Shown: positions 9,967 to 18,643 of the stretch, piece by piece
Numbering within the stretch: position 1 is the stretch's first letter
Layout: every line of letters begins with the position of its first letter
Source: Geminicoccaceae bacterium
Lineage (GTDB): Bacteria; Pseudomonadota; Alphaproteobacteria; Geminicoccales; Geminicoccaceae
Reading direction: 5' to 3'
NCBI GenBank assembly: GCA_025999455.1
Contig: AP024683.1
Span: forward strand, 441,501-505,500
Length of the DNA stretch: 64,000 nt
Program-made: the position numbers and the translations under genes
The notes under the pieces: generated by a model
Told to the model about the DNA's origin: nothing
What the model saw: only the letters and a program-made list of their open reading frames with translations
Databases searched by the model: none

Positions 9967-11100
9967 TCAGGCGGCGACCAGAGCGCCCGTAGCGAAGCGG
10001 CCGGGCTCGAGCCCGGCGAGGCTCGTGGCGCTGTGGCCGTCGAGGATCAGCTCGGCGAGCACGGCACCCACCGCCGGCGCCAGCATGAAGCCGTGGCCCG
10101 AGAAGCCGAAGGCGTGGAACAAGCCCGGCACCCGCGGGCTCGGGCCGATGACCGGGAGGTCGTCCGGCATCCGCCCCTCGATGCCCGACCACGTACGAAG
10201 GATGGTCGCTCGGGCGAGATCGGGCACGATCCGCCGCGCCTCGGCGAGTGTGGCGAGCGACGTAATCGTGAGCGGACGCGAGCGGCGCGTGAGCGGATCG
10301 GCCACCCCCCGCCCGCCGCCGAAGATCACCGAGCCCGAAGGGATCTGCCGCAGATAGACTCCGGAGCCGACCATGCCCAGGTTGGGCACGATCCGATAGG
10401 GCAGTGGCTCGCTCACGAGCATGTTGGGCGCGATGACCTCGGCCGGGAATGCCTCGCCCGAGAGCGCCGCCACCGCCGGTCCCCACGCACCGGCGCCATT
10501 CACGAGGACGCGCGCCTCGATTTCGGGCCCGCCCTCGATCGCCACCCGGAAACCTCGGCTCGAGCGCTCGACGGCGATCACGCCTCGACCTTCGAGGATT
10601 CGCGCACCCTGCTCGCGGGCGGCGCGCGCGAAGAGCGGGGTCGTGAGGCGCGGGTTCGCCTGACCGTCGTCCGGGCAGAACGAGCCTCCGGCGAAGCCGG
10701 GACCGAGCCACGGCCAACGCGCCGCCAGCTCGGCGGGGCCCAAAAGCTCGCAGCGCACGTCGAACCGGCGCGCCTCCCGGGCCCAGCGCTCGAGCTCGGC
10801 GAGCTCGGCCGCGTCGCGGGCCAAGCGGAGATGGCCGGTCGCGCGGAACTCGCTGTCGTGGCCGACGAGGCGCTCGAGCCGGCCCCAGAGGCGGCGGGCG
10901 CGGTTGGCGAGCGGCAGCTCGGCCAACGCCCGCCCCTGGCGTCGCACCCCGCCATAGTTCACGCCCGAAGCGTGCGCGCCGCAGCGATCGCGTTCGACGA
11001 GGATGCAGGGCGTCCGGCGCCGGGCGAGCGCGAGGGCGGTGGCACATCCCACGAGCCCGCCGCCGACTACGAGCACCTCGGTCTCGAGCCGCGCGCTCAC
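9967..11100 (-). CDS. FAD-dependent amino-acid/amine dehydrogenase, small flavoprotein (DAO fold, HcnC-like)
   Basis: 377 residues, GTG start. The N-terminal dinucleotide fold VLVVGGGLVGCATALALARR binds FAD, and the C-terminus has the DAO-family closing motif with WSGIEGRMPDDLPVIG (about 313-328) and HAFGFSGHGFMLAPAVG (about 339-355). It is the third gene of a coupled three-gene unit: its GTG overlaps the stop of the preceding gene as GTGA. With the two upstream subunits it matches the heterotrimeric enzymes HcnABC (hydrogen cyanide synthase), opine oxidase and D-hydroxyproline dehydrogenase, in which this subunit oxidises the C-N bond of the substrate. Substrate unknown; no hydroxyproline epimerase or opine transporter is adjacent. 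Confidence 0.87.
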   Translation of the reverse strand: MSARLETEVLVVGGGLVGCATALALARRRTPCILVERDRCGAHASGVNYGGVRRQGRALAELPLANRARRLWGRLERLVGHDSEFRATGHLRLARDAAELAELERWAREARRFDVRCELLGPAELAARWPWLGPGFAGGSFCPDDGQANPRLTTPLFARAAREQGARILEGRGVIAVERSSRGFRVAIEGGPEIEARVLVNGAGAWGPAVAALSGEAFPAEVIAPNMLVSEPLPYRIVPNLGMVGSGVYLRQIPSGSVIFGGGRGVADPLTRRSRPLTITSLATLAEARRIVPDLARATILRTWSGIEGRMPDDLPVIGPSPRVPGLFHAFGFSGHGFMLAPAVGAVLAELILDGHSATSLAGLEPGRFATGALVAA

Positions 11101-12479
11101 GCTACCGGCTCCGCTTCGGCAAGCCGGGCGCGCGCCGGCAAGGGCTCGACCGGCGGCTGGCTGCGCAGCCGCCCGACCGCGTCGAGGTCGACGCCGCGGG
11201 CACGGGCGACGAGCCTCGCCATCGTGGGGCCACAGAACCGCCCCTGGCAGCGGCCCATGCCGCAGCGGGTGAGCGCCTTGGCGCGATTGACCTCGCCCAC
11301 CTCGAACGCGCGCACGGCTTCGCGCAGCACCCTGGCCGTGATCCCTTCGCAGCGGCAGACGATCGTGTCGTCGGCGATCGCGTCCTCGAGGGCGGCGGGG
11401 AACGGGAAGGCGCGGGCCAGCGCGCGGGCGAAGCGGGCGTGACGGTGGCGTTCCCTCCGCAGCCGGGCGAGGCGTGCCGTATCGACCGGCCGCCCGAGAT
11501 CTTCGAGCAGGGCGAGTGCCGTCAGCTCCCCGGCGAGGGCGGCCGCCGCGGCACCGCGGACCCGGGCGGCATCACCCGCGAGATGGACGCCCCGGACGGG
11601 CGTTCGACCGTCGGGGTCGGTTTCCGCGAACCAGGACCCGCCCTCGGGCTCGAAGCGGATCGGTACGTCGAGGAGGTCGAGGAGCTGGAGCTGCGGGACG
11701 AGCCCGAAGCTCGTCGCCACCGCGTCACACGCGAAGGTCCGTTCGGATCGGTTCGTGGCGATCCGCACGGCCTCAACGCGCTGCTCGCCGACGATCGCCG
11801 CCGCGCGCACGCCGCGCAGGACCGGCACCCCCGCGCGTCGCAGGATCCGCGTGCAGCGGAGGCCGAGGCGGAGCCGGTCGCGATCGGCGAGGAGGGCGGG
11901 GGCCGCGGCGAGGCCGTCCCCGAGCCGGGCCGTATCGGCCACGACCGCGACCTCGACGCCGCAGGCCACGTGTTGGGCCGCGGCGAGCCAGAGGAGGGGC
12001 CCGGTGCCGACGAAGGCGACCCGCCGGCCGACCGCGCAAGCTTGGGCCTTCAGCGCCGTCTGCGCCCCGCCCAGGGTGTAGACGCCGGGAGGGGTCCAAC
12101 CGGGCAGCGGCAGGATCCGCTCGATCGCCCCCGGGCAGAGGACGAGACGGCTCCAGGTCGTGGAATCGACCTCGCCCGAGGGGCCGAGCGCCCAGAGCCG
12201 ATCGCGCGTGACGTCGATCACCGTGGTGCCAGGGTACCAGTCGATCCGGCCGCGGCGGGCGAGCTCCAGGAATCTCTCTCGGGCGGGCTCGGCCCCGTCG
12301 GAATCGAAGCTCGCGAGCGGGGCCGATGCAGCGGGGTTCGGCGCGCGCCATCCCTGACCGCCGGGGCTCGGCGCCTTGTCGAGCACCATCGGGCGGAGGC
12401 CCGCCTCGGCGAGCGTGGCGGCGGCGGCCATGCCCGCGGGGCCGGCCCCGACGACGAGGATCGGTGGCTCGGCGCTCAC
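11097..12479 (-). CDS. FAD/NAD(P)-type oxidoreductase with BFD-like [2Fe-2S] domain (HcnB-like large subunit)
   Basis: 460 residues from GTG 12479. The N-terminus has VVGAGPAGMAAAATLAEAG (FAD fold), a second nucleotide fold AFVGTGPLLWLAAAQHVACG near 160, and HLAGDAARVRGAAAAALAG near 310. The last 100 residues form a bacterioferritin-associated-ferredoxin-like domain with Cys ligands CRCEG (about 370), then CGMGRCQGRFCGP (about 400). This is the architecture of HcnB and of the alpha subunits of opine oxidase and D-hydroxyproline dehydrogenase. Its start overlaps the stop of the upstream [2Fe-2S] gene and its stop overlaps the start of the downstream flavoprotein gene, each as GTGA, so the three are probably translated in fixed ratio. 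Confidence 0.87.
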   Translation of the reverse strand: MSAEPPILVVGAGPAGMAAAATLAEAGLRPMVLDKAPSPGGQGWRAPNPAASAPLASFDSDGAEPARERFLELARRGRIDWYPGTTVIDVTRDRLWALGPSGEVDSTTWSRLVLCPGAIERILPLPGWTPPGVYTLGGAQTALKAQACAVGRRVAFVGTGPLLWLAAAQHVACGVEVAVVADTARLGDGLAAAPALLADRDRLRLGLRCTRILRRAGVPVLRGVRAAAIVGEQRVEAVRIATNRSERTFACDAVATSFGLVPQLQLLDLLDVPIRFEPEGGSWFAETDPDGRTPVRGVHLAGDAARVRGAAAAALAGELTALALLEDLGRPVDTARLARLRRERHRHARFARALARAFPFPAALEDAIADDTIVCRCEGITARVLREAVRAFEVGEVNRAKALTRCGMGRCQGRFCGPTMARLVARARGVDLDAVGRLRSQPPVEPLPARARLAEAEPVA

Positions 12480-12781
12480 CAGCGCTCCCCCTCCTCCTCG
12501 AGGAGGACCGCCATCCCCGGCTCGAGCGGGGTCGTGCAGGCCCGGACCCTGCCGCCGTCGGCGAGACGGACCCAACAGTCCTGACAGGCACCGATCCAGC
12601 AGAAGCCGGCGCGGCGCCGCGGATCGGGCGGGAGGGCGCCGAGATCGGGCCGGTTCGTCAACAGGGCCACGAGCAACGTGTCGCCCTCGAGCCCGTCAGC
12701 CGGGACACCGTCGATCGTGAAGGGCAGGGCCCGTCGGTCCTGCTCGCCGAGACGGACGAACCGTCCTGCGCCGCTGCTCAG
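12476..12781 (-). CDS. Small [2Fe-2S] ferredoxin-like subunit (HcnA-like), probable CTG start
   Basis: About 101 residues. Translation gives FVRLGEQDRRALPFTIDG, an acidic loop, TLLVALLTNRP, then CWIGACQDCWV and a final CTTPLEPGM: the CxxxxCxxC...C [2Fe-2S] pattern of HcnA and the sarcosine-oxidase alpha N-terminus. Between the stop and the upstream region the only ATG/GTG/TTG in frame is TTG 12676, which would cut off the first beta-strands. A CTG at 12781-12779 sits 5 bases past the core of a strong GGAGGAGG and restores full family length, so I use it. The subunit passes electrons between the two flavoproteins of the complex. The start is inferred and the identity is firm. Confidence 0.78.
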   Translation of the reverse strand: MSSGAGRFVRLGEQDRRALPFTIDGVPADGLEGDTLLVALLTNRPDLGALPPDPRRRAGFCWIGACQDCWVRLADGGRVRACTTPLEPGMAVLLEEEGERW

Positions 12782-12902
12782 AGCCTCCTCCCGATTTCCC
12801 GCCGGAGCCGTCCGCCCACTTTGGAGACGATCGGTGACCGCTCTTAATCCCGCGCGGCGGCGCGCGGAAGCCTGCGTGCCCAGATGTCGTGTCGACCGAT
12901 TG

Positions 12903-14027
12903 TCAGGGTTGGACGATCTGACGGATCACCTCGCCCCGAGCCAGGCGGTCGAATCCTTCGTTGATCTCGTCGAGTCGGAGGTGACCCGACATCAGTCGGT
13001 CGACCGGCAGCCGGCCGCGGCGATAGAGGGCGATCAGTCTCGGCACGTCGCGCGCCGGTACCGCCGTTCCGATGTAGCTGCCTTTCAGCGCACGTTCTTC
13101 GGCCACGAGCTGGACGACGGGGACGGGCAAGCGCGCCGAGGGATGTGGCAGACCGGCCGTGATCGTCGTGCCGCCGCGCCGGGTGATCGCCCAGGCGAGC
13201 TCGAGGGCCTTGGCGCTGCCGGCGAGCTCGAAGGCAAAGTCGACGCCACCCTTGGTCGCGTCGCGGATCGCTTCCGCGACGCGCTCCTCGCGGGCATCGA
13301 AGGTCGCGGTGGCGCCGAGCTGGCGCGCGAAAGCGAGCTTTTCCGGCAGGAGGTCGACGGCGACGATCTCGCGGGCACCCGAGGCGACCGCGGCCAGGAG
13401 CGCACAGAGCCCGACGCCGCCCAGGCCGACCACGGCGACGGTCTGCCCCGGCCGCACACCCGCCGTGTTGATCACGGCACCCGCCCCGGTGAGCACGGCG
13501 CAGCCGAACAGCGCCGCCTCCTCGAGCGGGAGATCGGGGTCGATCTTGACGAGCGAGCGGCGCGAGACCGTGGCGTATTCGGCGAAGGCCGAAACCCCGA
13601 CATGGTGGTGGATCGCTTCGCCGTCGCGCCGGAGCCGATGCCCCCCCGAGAGGAGCGTTCCGGCGCCGTTGGCAGCCGCACCCGGCTCGCAGAGCGCCGG
13701 CCGCCCCTCCATGCAGGGCAGGCAATGGCCACAGGCCGGCACGAAGACGAGGACCACGTGATCACCCCGCGCGAGATCGTCGACGCCGGGGCCGAGCTCC
13801 TCGACGATCCCGGCCGCCTCGTGGCCGAGGACCATGGGCAAAGGCCGCGGTCGATCGCCGTTGATCACGGAGAGATCGGAATGACACAGGCCGGCGGCGG
13901 CGATCCGCACCAAGACCTCGCCCGGACCGGGCGGATCGAGATCCACCTCCTGGACGCGGAGCGGGCGGCTCGTGGCGTACGGCGGGGGAGCGCCCATGGT
14001 CTCGAGGACGGCGGCGCGGATCCGCAT
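12903..14027 (-). CDS. Zinc-dependent alcohol dehydrogenase (MDR, class III-like)
   Basis: 374 residues. Catalytic-zinc ligands are seen as Cys in AGLCHSD (about 46), His-Glu in GHEAAG (about 68) and a later Cys in LFGCAVLTG (about 175). The structural-zinc lobe CGHCLPCMEGRPALC (about 97-111) is complete. The nucleotide fold is VVGLGGVGLCALLAA near 200, followed by an acidic Asp (VAVDLL) that favours NAD. It resembles the AdhC/FrmA-like group acting on primary alcohols or S-hydroxymethyl conjugates, but no glutathione-specific marker can be asserted. ATG 14027 follows GGGAGAAGTCTCCCC. It sits in a minus-strand run 19 bases after the SDR gene, so the two may be one transcript. Confidence 0.9.
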   Translation of the reverse strand: MRIRAAVLETMGAPPPYATSRPLRVQEVDLDPPGPGEVLVRIAAAGLCHSDLSVINGDRPRPLPMVLGHEAAGIVEELGPGVDDLARGDHVVLVFVPACGHCLPCMEGRPALCEPGAAANGAGTLLSGGHRLRRDGEAIHHHVGVSAFAEYATVSRRSLVKIDPDLPLEEAALFGCAVLTGAGAVINTAGVRPGQTVAVVGLGGVGLCALLAAVASGAREIVAVDLLPEKLAFARQLGATATFDAREERVAEAIRDATKGGVDFAFELAGSAKALELAWAITRRGGTTITAGLPHPSARLPVPVVQLVAEERALKGSYIGTAVPARDVPRLIALYRRGRLPVDRLMSGHLRLDEINEGFDRLARGEVIRQIVQP

Positions 14028-14046
14028 GGGGAGACTTCTCCCTGCT

Positions 14047-14646
14047 TCAGAAGACCTCGAAGACGCGGCCAGTGAGCCGGCCCTCCACGCTCTTGGCGTA
14101 GGCCTTGGCGACCCTGGCCGAGGAGACCGGCACGTGGCCCGGGAAGAACGCGCCGAAGGAGACCGCGGTCTCCTCGAGCAGGCCGGGGCACACACAGTTG
14201 ATCCGCAGCCCACGTGGCAGCTCGATTGCGGCGGCTTGGACCCACGCTTCGAGCGCCCCGTTGACCATCGAGGCCGAGCTCCCGCCCGCCACCGGATCCC
14301 GTGAGAGAATGCCGCTCGTGAGGGTGAACGAGCCGCCGTCGGCGATGAACTCGCGGCCGATCAGCACGAGGTTCACCTGCCCCATGAGCTTGTCGGCGAG
14401 GCCGATGCCGTAACCCGCCGCATCCATCTCCGCGAGGGGGGCGAACTTGACCGACCCGAAGGTCGCCACGATCGCATCGAAGGTGCCGACGAGCTCGAGC
14501 CCGGCCCGGATCGAAGCCGGATCGGTGGCGTCGAACCGTACCTTGCCGCTGTTACGGCCGACCTCGACGATCTCGTGGCGCTGACCGAGCTCGGCCACCA
14601 CGGCTCGGCCGATGGTGCCCGAAGCTCCCACGACGACGATGCGCAT
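14047..14646 (-). CDS. Short SDR-like Rossmann protein lacking the YxxxK pair
   Basis: 199 residues. The N-terminus VVGASGTIGRAVVAEL is the glycine-rich nucleotide motif of short-chain dehydrogenases, followed by FDATDPASI and SGILSRDP (the usual catalytic Ser region). Where SDRs have YxxxK the sequence reads SSASMVNGALEAWVQAAA: both Tyr and Lys are absent. This matches a recognised group of short SDR-like proteins with the SMVNGALE signature, whose reaction is undefined. It lies between pntB (74 bases upstream) and the alcohol dehydrogenase, same strand. Assignment to the fold is firm; enzymatic activity is doubtful. Confidence 0.82.
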   Translation of the reverse strand: MRIVVVGASGTIGRAVVAELGQRHEIVEVGRNSGKVRFDATDPASIRAGLELVGTFDAIVATFGSVKFAPLAEMDAAGYGIGLADKLMGQVNLVLIGREFIADGGSFTLTSGILSRDPVAGGSSASMVNGALEAWVQAAAIELPRGLRINCVCPGLLEETAVSFGAFFPGHVPVSSARVAKAYAKSVEGRLTGRVFEVF

Positions 14647-14720
14647 CGGCGAACCTCCCCCGCACCCGGGCTCCCCTTAGGCGCGGACCCGTGCGGCGTC
14701 GAGGGGGCGCGAAGGGCGGG

Positions 14721-16190
14721 TCAGTGACCGCCGCCCGCGATGGCCTTGACGATGTCCTCGGTCATCTTCTTGGCGTCGCCGAACAACATCATCGTCCGGT
14801 CCATGTAGAAGAGCGGGTTGTCGATCCCGGCATAGCCCGCCGCCATCGAGCGTTTGACGAAGAACACGGCCTTCGCCTTGTCGACGTCGAGGACCGGCAT
14901 GCCGTAGATCGGTGAGGAGCTGTCGGTCTTGGCCGCGGGATTGGTGATGTCGTTGGCGCCGATCACGTAGGCGACGTCGGCCTGGCCGAACTCGTTGTTG
15001 ATCTCGTCCATCTCGAAGACGACGTCGTAGGGGATGTTGGCCTCGGCCAGGAGCACGTTCATGTGGCCGGGCATGCGGCCGGCGACCGGGTGGATCGCGA
15101 ACTTGACCTCCACACCCTTCTTGGTGAGCGCTTCGTAGAGCTCGCGCACGGCGTGCTGCGCCTGGGCCACCGCCATGCCGTAGCCCGGGACGATGATGAC
15201 CTTCTGCGCGTTCTCCATGATGAAGGCGGCGTCCTCGGCCGAGCCCGCCTTGACCGTCTTGTCGCCGCTCTCGGCCGCCGCCGCGCCCGTCTCGCCGAAG
15301 CCGCCCAGGATCACCGAGACGAAGGAGCGGTTCATCGCCCGGCACATGATGTAGGAGAGGATGGCGCCCGAGGAGCCCACGAGCGCGCCCGTGATGATGA
15401 GCATCGGGTTCTGCAAGGTGAAGCCGATGCCGGCCGCCGCCCAACCCGAATAAGAGTTGAGCATCGACACGACGACGGGCATGTCGGCGCCGCCGATCGG
15501 GATGATCAACAAGACGCCGATGGCGAACGCCAAGAGCGTCATGAGGAGGAAGACGAGCCCGTTCTCGCTCGCCATGAAGATCCCGAGCAGGACTAGGATC
15601 GCCACGCCGATCGCGATGTTGATGGCGTGGCGCTGCGGCAAGAGGATCGGGCGGCTAGACATCGCCGCCGCGATCGCCGGCTTCAAGAAGCCCGGGATCA
15701 AGGCGTCGACCTTGGGCGGGAACTTGGCCTGGAGCTTGCCGAAGGCGATCACAGAGCCCGTGAAGGTGATGGCACCGATGATCGTGCCGAGGCCCATCTC
15801 GAGGAGCGACAAGGGCTTGATCGAGCCGTCCGGGCGCGTGATGCCGAAGTTCTGCGGCTCGAGGAAGGCACCAGCGGCGACGAACACGGCGGCGAGGCCG
15901 ACGAGCGAGTGGAAGGCCGCGACGAGCTGCGGCATCGCCGTCATCTGGATCCGCTGGGCGATCGTGTAGCCGGCGGCCCCACCGAGGGCGATCGCCACCA
16001 GGATCGCGACGTAGCCCGTGAGCGTGGCCTGCGGGAGGGCCAGGAGCGTCGTCGCGACCGCGAGCAGCATGCCGGCCATGCCGTAGCGGTTGCCCATCCG
16101 GCTCGAGGCCGGCGAGGACAAGCCGCGCAGGGCCAAGATGAAGCAGACCGCGGCGACGAGATAGCCGATGGCGGCGACGTTGGCGTTCAC
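14721..16190 (-). CDS. pntB: NAD(P) transhydrogenase beta subunit
   Basis: 489 residues, GTG start. The first 270 residues are a multi-helix membrane domain that forms the proton channel together with PntAB. The C-terminal soluble dIII domain binds NADP(H), with VPGYGMAVAQAQHAVREL (about 330), GRMPGHMNVLLAEANIPYD (about 365) and GANDITNPAA (about 420), all hallmarks of PntB. The enzyme couples hydride transfer from NADH to NADP with inward proton movement, supplying NADPH. It is the last gene of pntAA-pntAB-pntB, 13 bases after pntAB. Confidence 0.97.
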   Translation of the reverse strand: MNANVAAIGYLVAAVCFILALRGLSSPASSRMGNRYGMAGMLLAVATTLLALPQATLTGYVAILVAIALGGAAGYTIAQRIQMTAMPQLVAAFHSLVGLAAVFVAAGAFLEPQNFGITRPDGSIKPLSLLEMGLGTIIGAITFTGSVIAFGKLQAKFPPKVDALIPGFLKPAIAAAMSSRPILLPQRHAINIAIGVAILVLLGIFMASENGLVFLLMTLLAFAIGVLLIIPIGGADMPVVVSMLNSYSGWAAAGIGFTLQNPMLIITGALVGSSGAILSYIMCRAMNRSFVSVILGGFGETGAAAAESGDKTVKAGSAEDAAFIMENAQKVIIVPGYGMAVAQAQHAVRELYEALTKKGVEVKFAIHPVAGRMPGHMNVLLAEANIPYDVVFEMDEINNEFGQADVAYVIGANDITNPAAKTDSSSPIYGMPVLDVDKAKAVFFVKRSMAAGYAGIDNPLFYMDRTMMLFGDAKKMTEDIVKAIAGGGH

Positions 16191-16203
16191 GGGTCCGGCT
16201 CCC

Positions 16204-16488
16204 TCAGCCGCGCTTCTTGAACATGGCGAGCATGCGCTCGGTCACCGCGAACCCGCCGAAAATGTTCACGGCGGCCAACAAGGAGGCGAGGAAGCCGAAC
16301 ACCGCGGCCACCCCGCCCGCGCCGGTGGCGATCAGCGCGCCCACGATGATGACCGAGCTGATGGCGTTGGTGACCGACATGAGGGGCGTGTGGAGTGCCG
16401 GGGTCACCGACCAGACCACGTAATAGCCGACGAAGATCGCCAAAACGAAAACGATGAGGTTGAAGATCCCCGGATCGATCGCTGCCAT
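16204..16488 (-). CDS. pntAB: NAD(P) transhydrogenase alpha-2 membrane subunit
   Basis: 94 residues with three hydrophobic helices (about 9-28, 38-58, 62-80) ending in the basic tail [10 protein letters not shown]. The sequence [21 protein letters not shown] is the conserved PntA membrane motif. The alpha subunit is split into two polypeptides here, as in Rhodospirillum rubrum, which fits an alphaproteobacterial origin. Spacing to pntAA (13 bases) and to pntB (13 bases) indicates one transcript. Confidence 0.95.
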   Translation of the reverse strand: MAAIDPGIFNLIVFVLAIFVGYYVVWSVTPALHTPLMSVTNAISSVIIVGALIATGAGGVAAVFGFLASLLAAVNIFGGFAVTERMLAMFKKRG

Positions 16489-16501
16489 CGATCTTCTCCC
16501 C

Positions 16502-17623
16502 TCAGCTCGCGGGCTGGAAATTCGGGTGAACGATCTTGCCTTCGTGGGTGAGCAACGTTCCCTTGACGAGCTCGTCCTCGAAGGGGATGGCGAGCTTGCC
16601 GTCCTTCGAGACGATCAACTGGACGAAGTTCAAGAGATTCTTGGCGTAGAGCTGGGAAGCCGCGGGCGCCAGCTTGGCCGGCAGGTTGCGGGCCCCGATG
16701 AGCTGCACGCCCCCGATCTCCGCGACCTCACCGGGGCGGCTGCCTTCGACGTTGCCGCCGCTTTCCGCCGCCATGTCGAGGACGACCGAGCCGGGCTTCA
16801 TGGTCGCCAGCATCGCCGCCGTCACGATCCGCGGGGCCTTGCGGCCGGGGATCTGGGCGGTCGTGACGACGATGTCCTGGGTCTTGATGTGCTCGGCCAC
16901 GATCCGCGCTTGCTCGGCCTGCTCCTCGGGCGTGAGCGGCCGGGCGTAGCCGCCGGCGGTGGCGGCGTCCTTGGGAATGAAGCCCACGAACTTGGCGCCC
17001 AGGCTCTCGATCTCCTCCTTGGCCGCCGGGCGTACGTCGGTCGCGGTGACGACCGCCCCCATGCGCTTGGCCGTGGCGATCGCCTGCAGCCCCGCGACAC
17101 CCGCGCCGATCACGAACACCTTGGCCGGGGTGACCGTGCCGGCGGCGGTCATCATCATCGGGAGCACCCGGCTGTAGGCCGCCATGACCTCGATCATCGC
17201 CCGGTAACCGGCGAGGTTCGCCTGGCTCGAGAGCACGTCCATCGCCTGCGCCCGGGTGGTCCGGGGCAGGAGTTCCATGGCGAAGGCCGTGAGCCCTTTG
17301 TCGGCGTAGGCTTGGATCTGCTCACGGTTCATGTACGGGTCGAGCATGCCGATCAGGATCTGGCCCGACCGCAGCCGCGCCATCTCCTCCTCGGTCGGCC
17401 GCTGCACCTTGAGGAGGATGTCGGCCCCGAGCGGCTCCTCCGGCCCGTCGACAAGGCGGGCCCCGGCCTGCTCGTAAGCCTCGTCGAGCACGGCCGCCGC
17501 GAGCCCGGCGCCGCGTTCGACCAGGGGCTCGAGCCCCATCGCCTTGAAACGCTTGACCGTCTCCGGCGTCGCCGCGACGCGCCGCTCGTGGTCCCGGCGC
17601 TCCTTGACGATACCGATCCGCAT
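16502..17623 (-). CDS. pntAA: NAD(P) transhydrogenase alpha-1 (NAD-binding) subunit
   Basis: 373 residues. It starts [20 protein letters not shown], typical of the PntA/alanine dehydrogenase N-terminus, and has the NAD-binding [22 protein letters not shown] near 165. The RQD-loop equivalent [21 protein letters not shown] lies near 122. The protein ends without membrane helices, consistent with the split three-gene form. Start ATG 17623 was chosen because it begins the conserved motif; the upstream in-frame extension has no family match. First gene of the pnt operon, separated from the divergent RHH gene by about 200 bases. Confidence 0.96.
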   Translation of the reverse strand: MRIGIVKERRDHERRVAATPETVKRFKAMGLEPLVERGAGLAAAVLDEAYEQAGARLVDGPEEPLGADILLKVQRPTEEEMARLRSGQILIGMLDPYMNREQIQAYADKGLTAFAMELLPRTTRAQAMDVLSSQANLAGYRAMIEVMAAYSRVLPMMMTAAGTVTPAKVFVIGAGVAGLQAIATAKRMGAVVTATDVRPAAKEEIESLGAKFVGFIPKDAATAGGYARPLTPEEQAEQARIVAEHIKTQDIVVTTAQIPGRKAPRIVTAAMLATMKPGSVVLDMAAESGGNVEGSRPGEVAEIGGVQLIGARNLPAKLAPAASQLYAKNLLNFVQLIVSKDGKLAIPFEDELVKGTLLTHEGKIVHPNFQPAS

Positions 17624-17744
17624 GGGCGCCTCGTTCTCGGATGGTCGCCGCGGCTCGCAACCGGCGGCGGTTTGCCCGCGGCTGCTTAGGCAAGGAACGA
17701 GCGGGCCGCAAGGCGAGGCGTGGGGCGGTTCGCGCCGTTCCGGC

Positions 17745-17774
17745 TTGGCGGCGGCAAACCGTCTCATCTACACT
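17745..17774 (+). promoter_or_regulatory. Possible sigma-70 promoter of the RHH gene
   Basis: TTGGCG (17745-17750), an 18-base spacer and TACACT (17769-17774) lie about 50 bases before the ATG at 17822. The match is moderate, and the site is placed by eye only. Confidence 0.4.
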
Positions 17775-17821
17775 CGACGCGATTCGGCGGAGCCGGCCAC
17801 CGACGGGCGGAGGGAGGGCCC

Positions 17822-18142
17822 ATGTGCCGGATCTATGCGGGAACCGACCCCAGGGACTACGAGCCCGTGACCCGCTCGGTCCGGCTGCACGGTGCCGTGA
17901 CGAGTATCCGACTCGAAGCGCGGTTCTGGGCGATCCTCGATCGCATGGCCGCGCTCGAAGGACTGTCGACCCCGCGCTTCATCGCGACCCTGCACGACGA
18001 GGTCCTCGAGACGACGGGCGAGGTCCGCAACTTCGCCTCGCTCCTGCGGGTGGCCTGCGCGACGTTCCTGGCGCGGGGGGCCGCGGCGGCCGAGCCGGAA
18101 AAGGGCACCGGAACCACCGATAGGGCCGTCGAGGTCGCGTAG
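17822..18142 (+). CDS. Ribbon-helix-helix domain protein (RHH_4 type)
   Basis: 106 residues. MCRIYAGTDPRDYEPVTRSVRLHGAVTSIRLE is the characteristic opening of a small alphaproteobacterial family with a ribbon-helix-helix-like domain (often annotated RHH_4). Here the beta-strand SVRLHGAVTSIRLE precedes helices FWAILDRMAALEG and TPRFIATLHDEVLE. Such proteins probably bind DNA as dimers, but targets are unknown. ATG follows GGAGGGAGGGCCC; earlier in-frame starts are less likely. It is divergent from the pnt operon and may regulate it, which is inference from position only. Confidence 0.82.
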   Translation: MCRIYAGTDPRDYEPVTRSVRLHGAVTSIRLEARFWAILDRMAALEGLSTPRFIATLHDEVLETTGEVRNFASLLRVACATFLARGAAAAEPEKGTGTTDRAVEVA

Positions 18143-18218
18143 TAGCGAGCTAATACCAACGCACCCGCCGGCCGCTTTAAGGTTCGGGTGCGATGAAGCG
18201 TTTCCCGGGGAGGTCGGC

Positions 18219-18614
18219 GTGGCCAAGGCCATTCACATGATGATTCGTGTCCTGGATCTGGACCGGTCGATCGCGTTCTACCGAACGGCGCTCGGTCTCG
18301 AGCCCGCTGCGACACTCGATTTCGAGACCTTCACCCTGGTCTATCTGCGCAACCCCGAAGCGGATTTCGAGATCGAGCTCACGCTCAACAAAGGCCGGAC
18401 CGAGCCCTACAGCCACGGCGAGGGCTACGGCCACGTCGCGTTCTGTGTCGACGATCTCGACGGCGAGCATCGACGACTGAGCGAAGCCGGGCTCGCGCCG
18501 CAACCGATCAAGGAGTTCTTCCGCGACGCCGCGCTGCTCGCGCGCTTTTTCTTCATCCAGGACCCGGACGGCTACAAGATCGAGGTCCTGCAACGTCACG
18601 GCCGCTACCGCTGA
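18219..18614 (+). CDS. Glyoxalase/VOC-family protein (lactoylglutathione lyase-like)
   Basis: 131 residues, GTG start behind GGGGAGG. Two beta-alpha-beta-beta-beta modules: IHMMIRVLDLDRSIAFYRTALGLE, then GYGHVAFCVDDLDGEHRRL, ending with FFIQDPDGYKIEVLQR. Metal ligands of GloA are present (His6, Glu near 58, His near 76, Glu near 125), so glyoxalase I activity on the methylglyoxal-glutathione hemithioacetal is plausible. Related VOC enzymes share this layout. It starts a plus-strand run with the Tat/GMC pair 29 bases further on. Confidence 0.88.
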   Translation: MAKAIHMMIRVLDLDRSIAFYRTALGLEPAATLDFETFTLVYLRNPEADFEIELTLNKGRTEPYSHGEGYGHVAFCVDDLDGEHRRLSEAGLAPQPIKEFFRDAALLARFFFIQDPDGYKIEVLQRHGRYR

Positions 18615-18643
18615 GCGGCCGGATCGGAGGGGAGGCCGACGAA

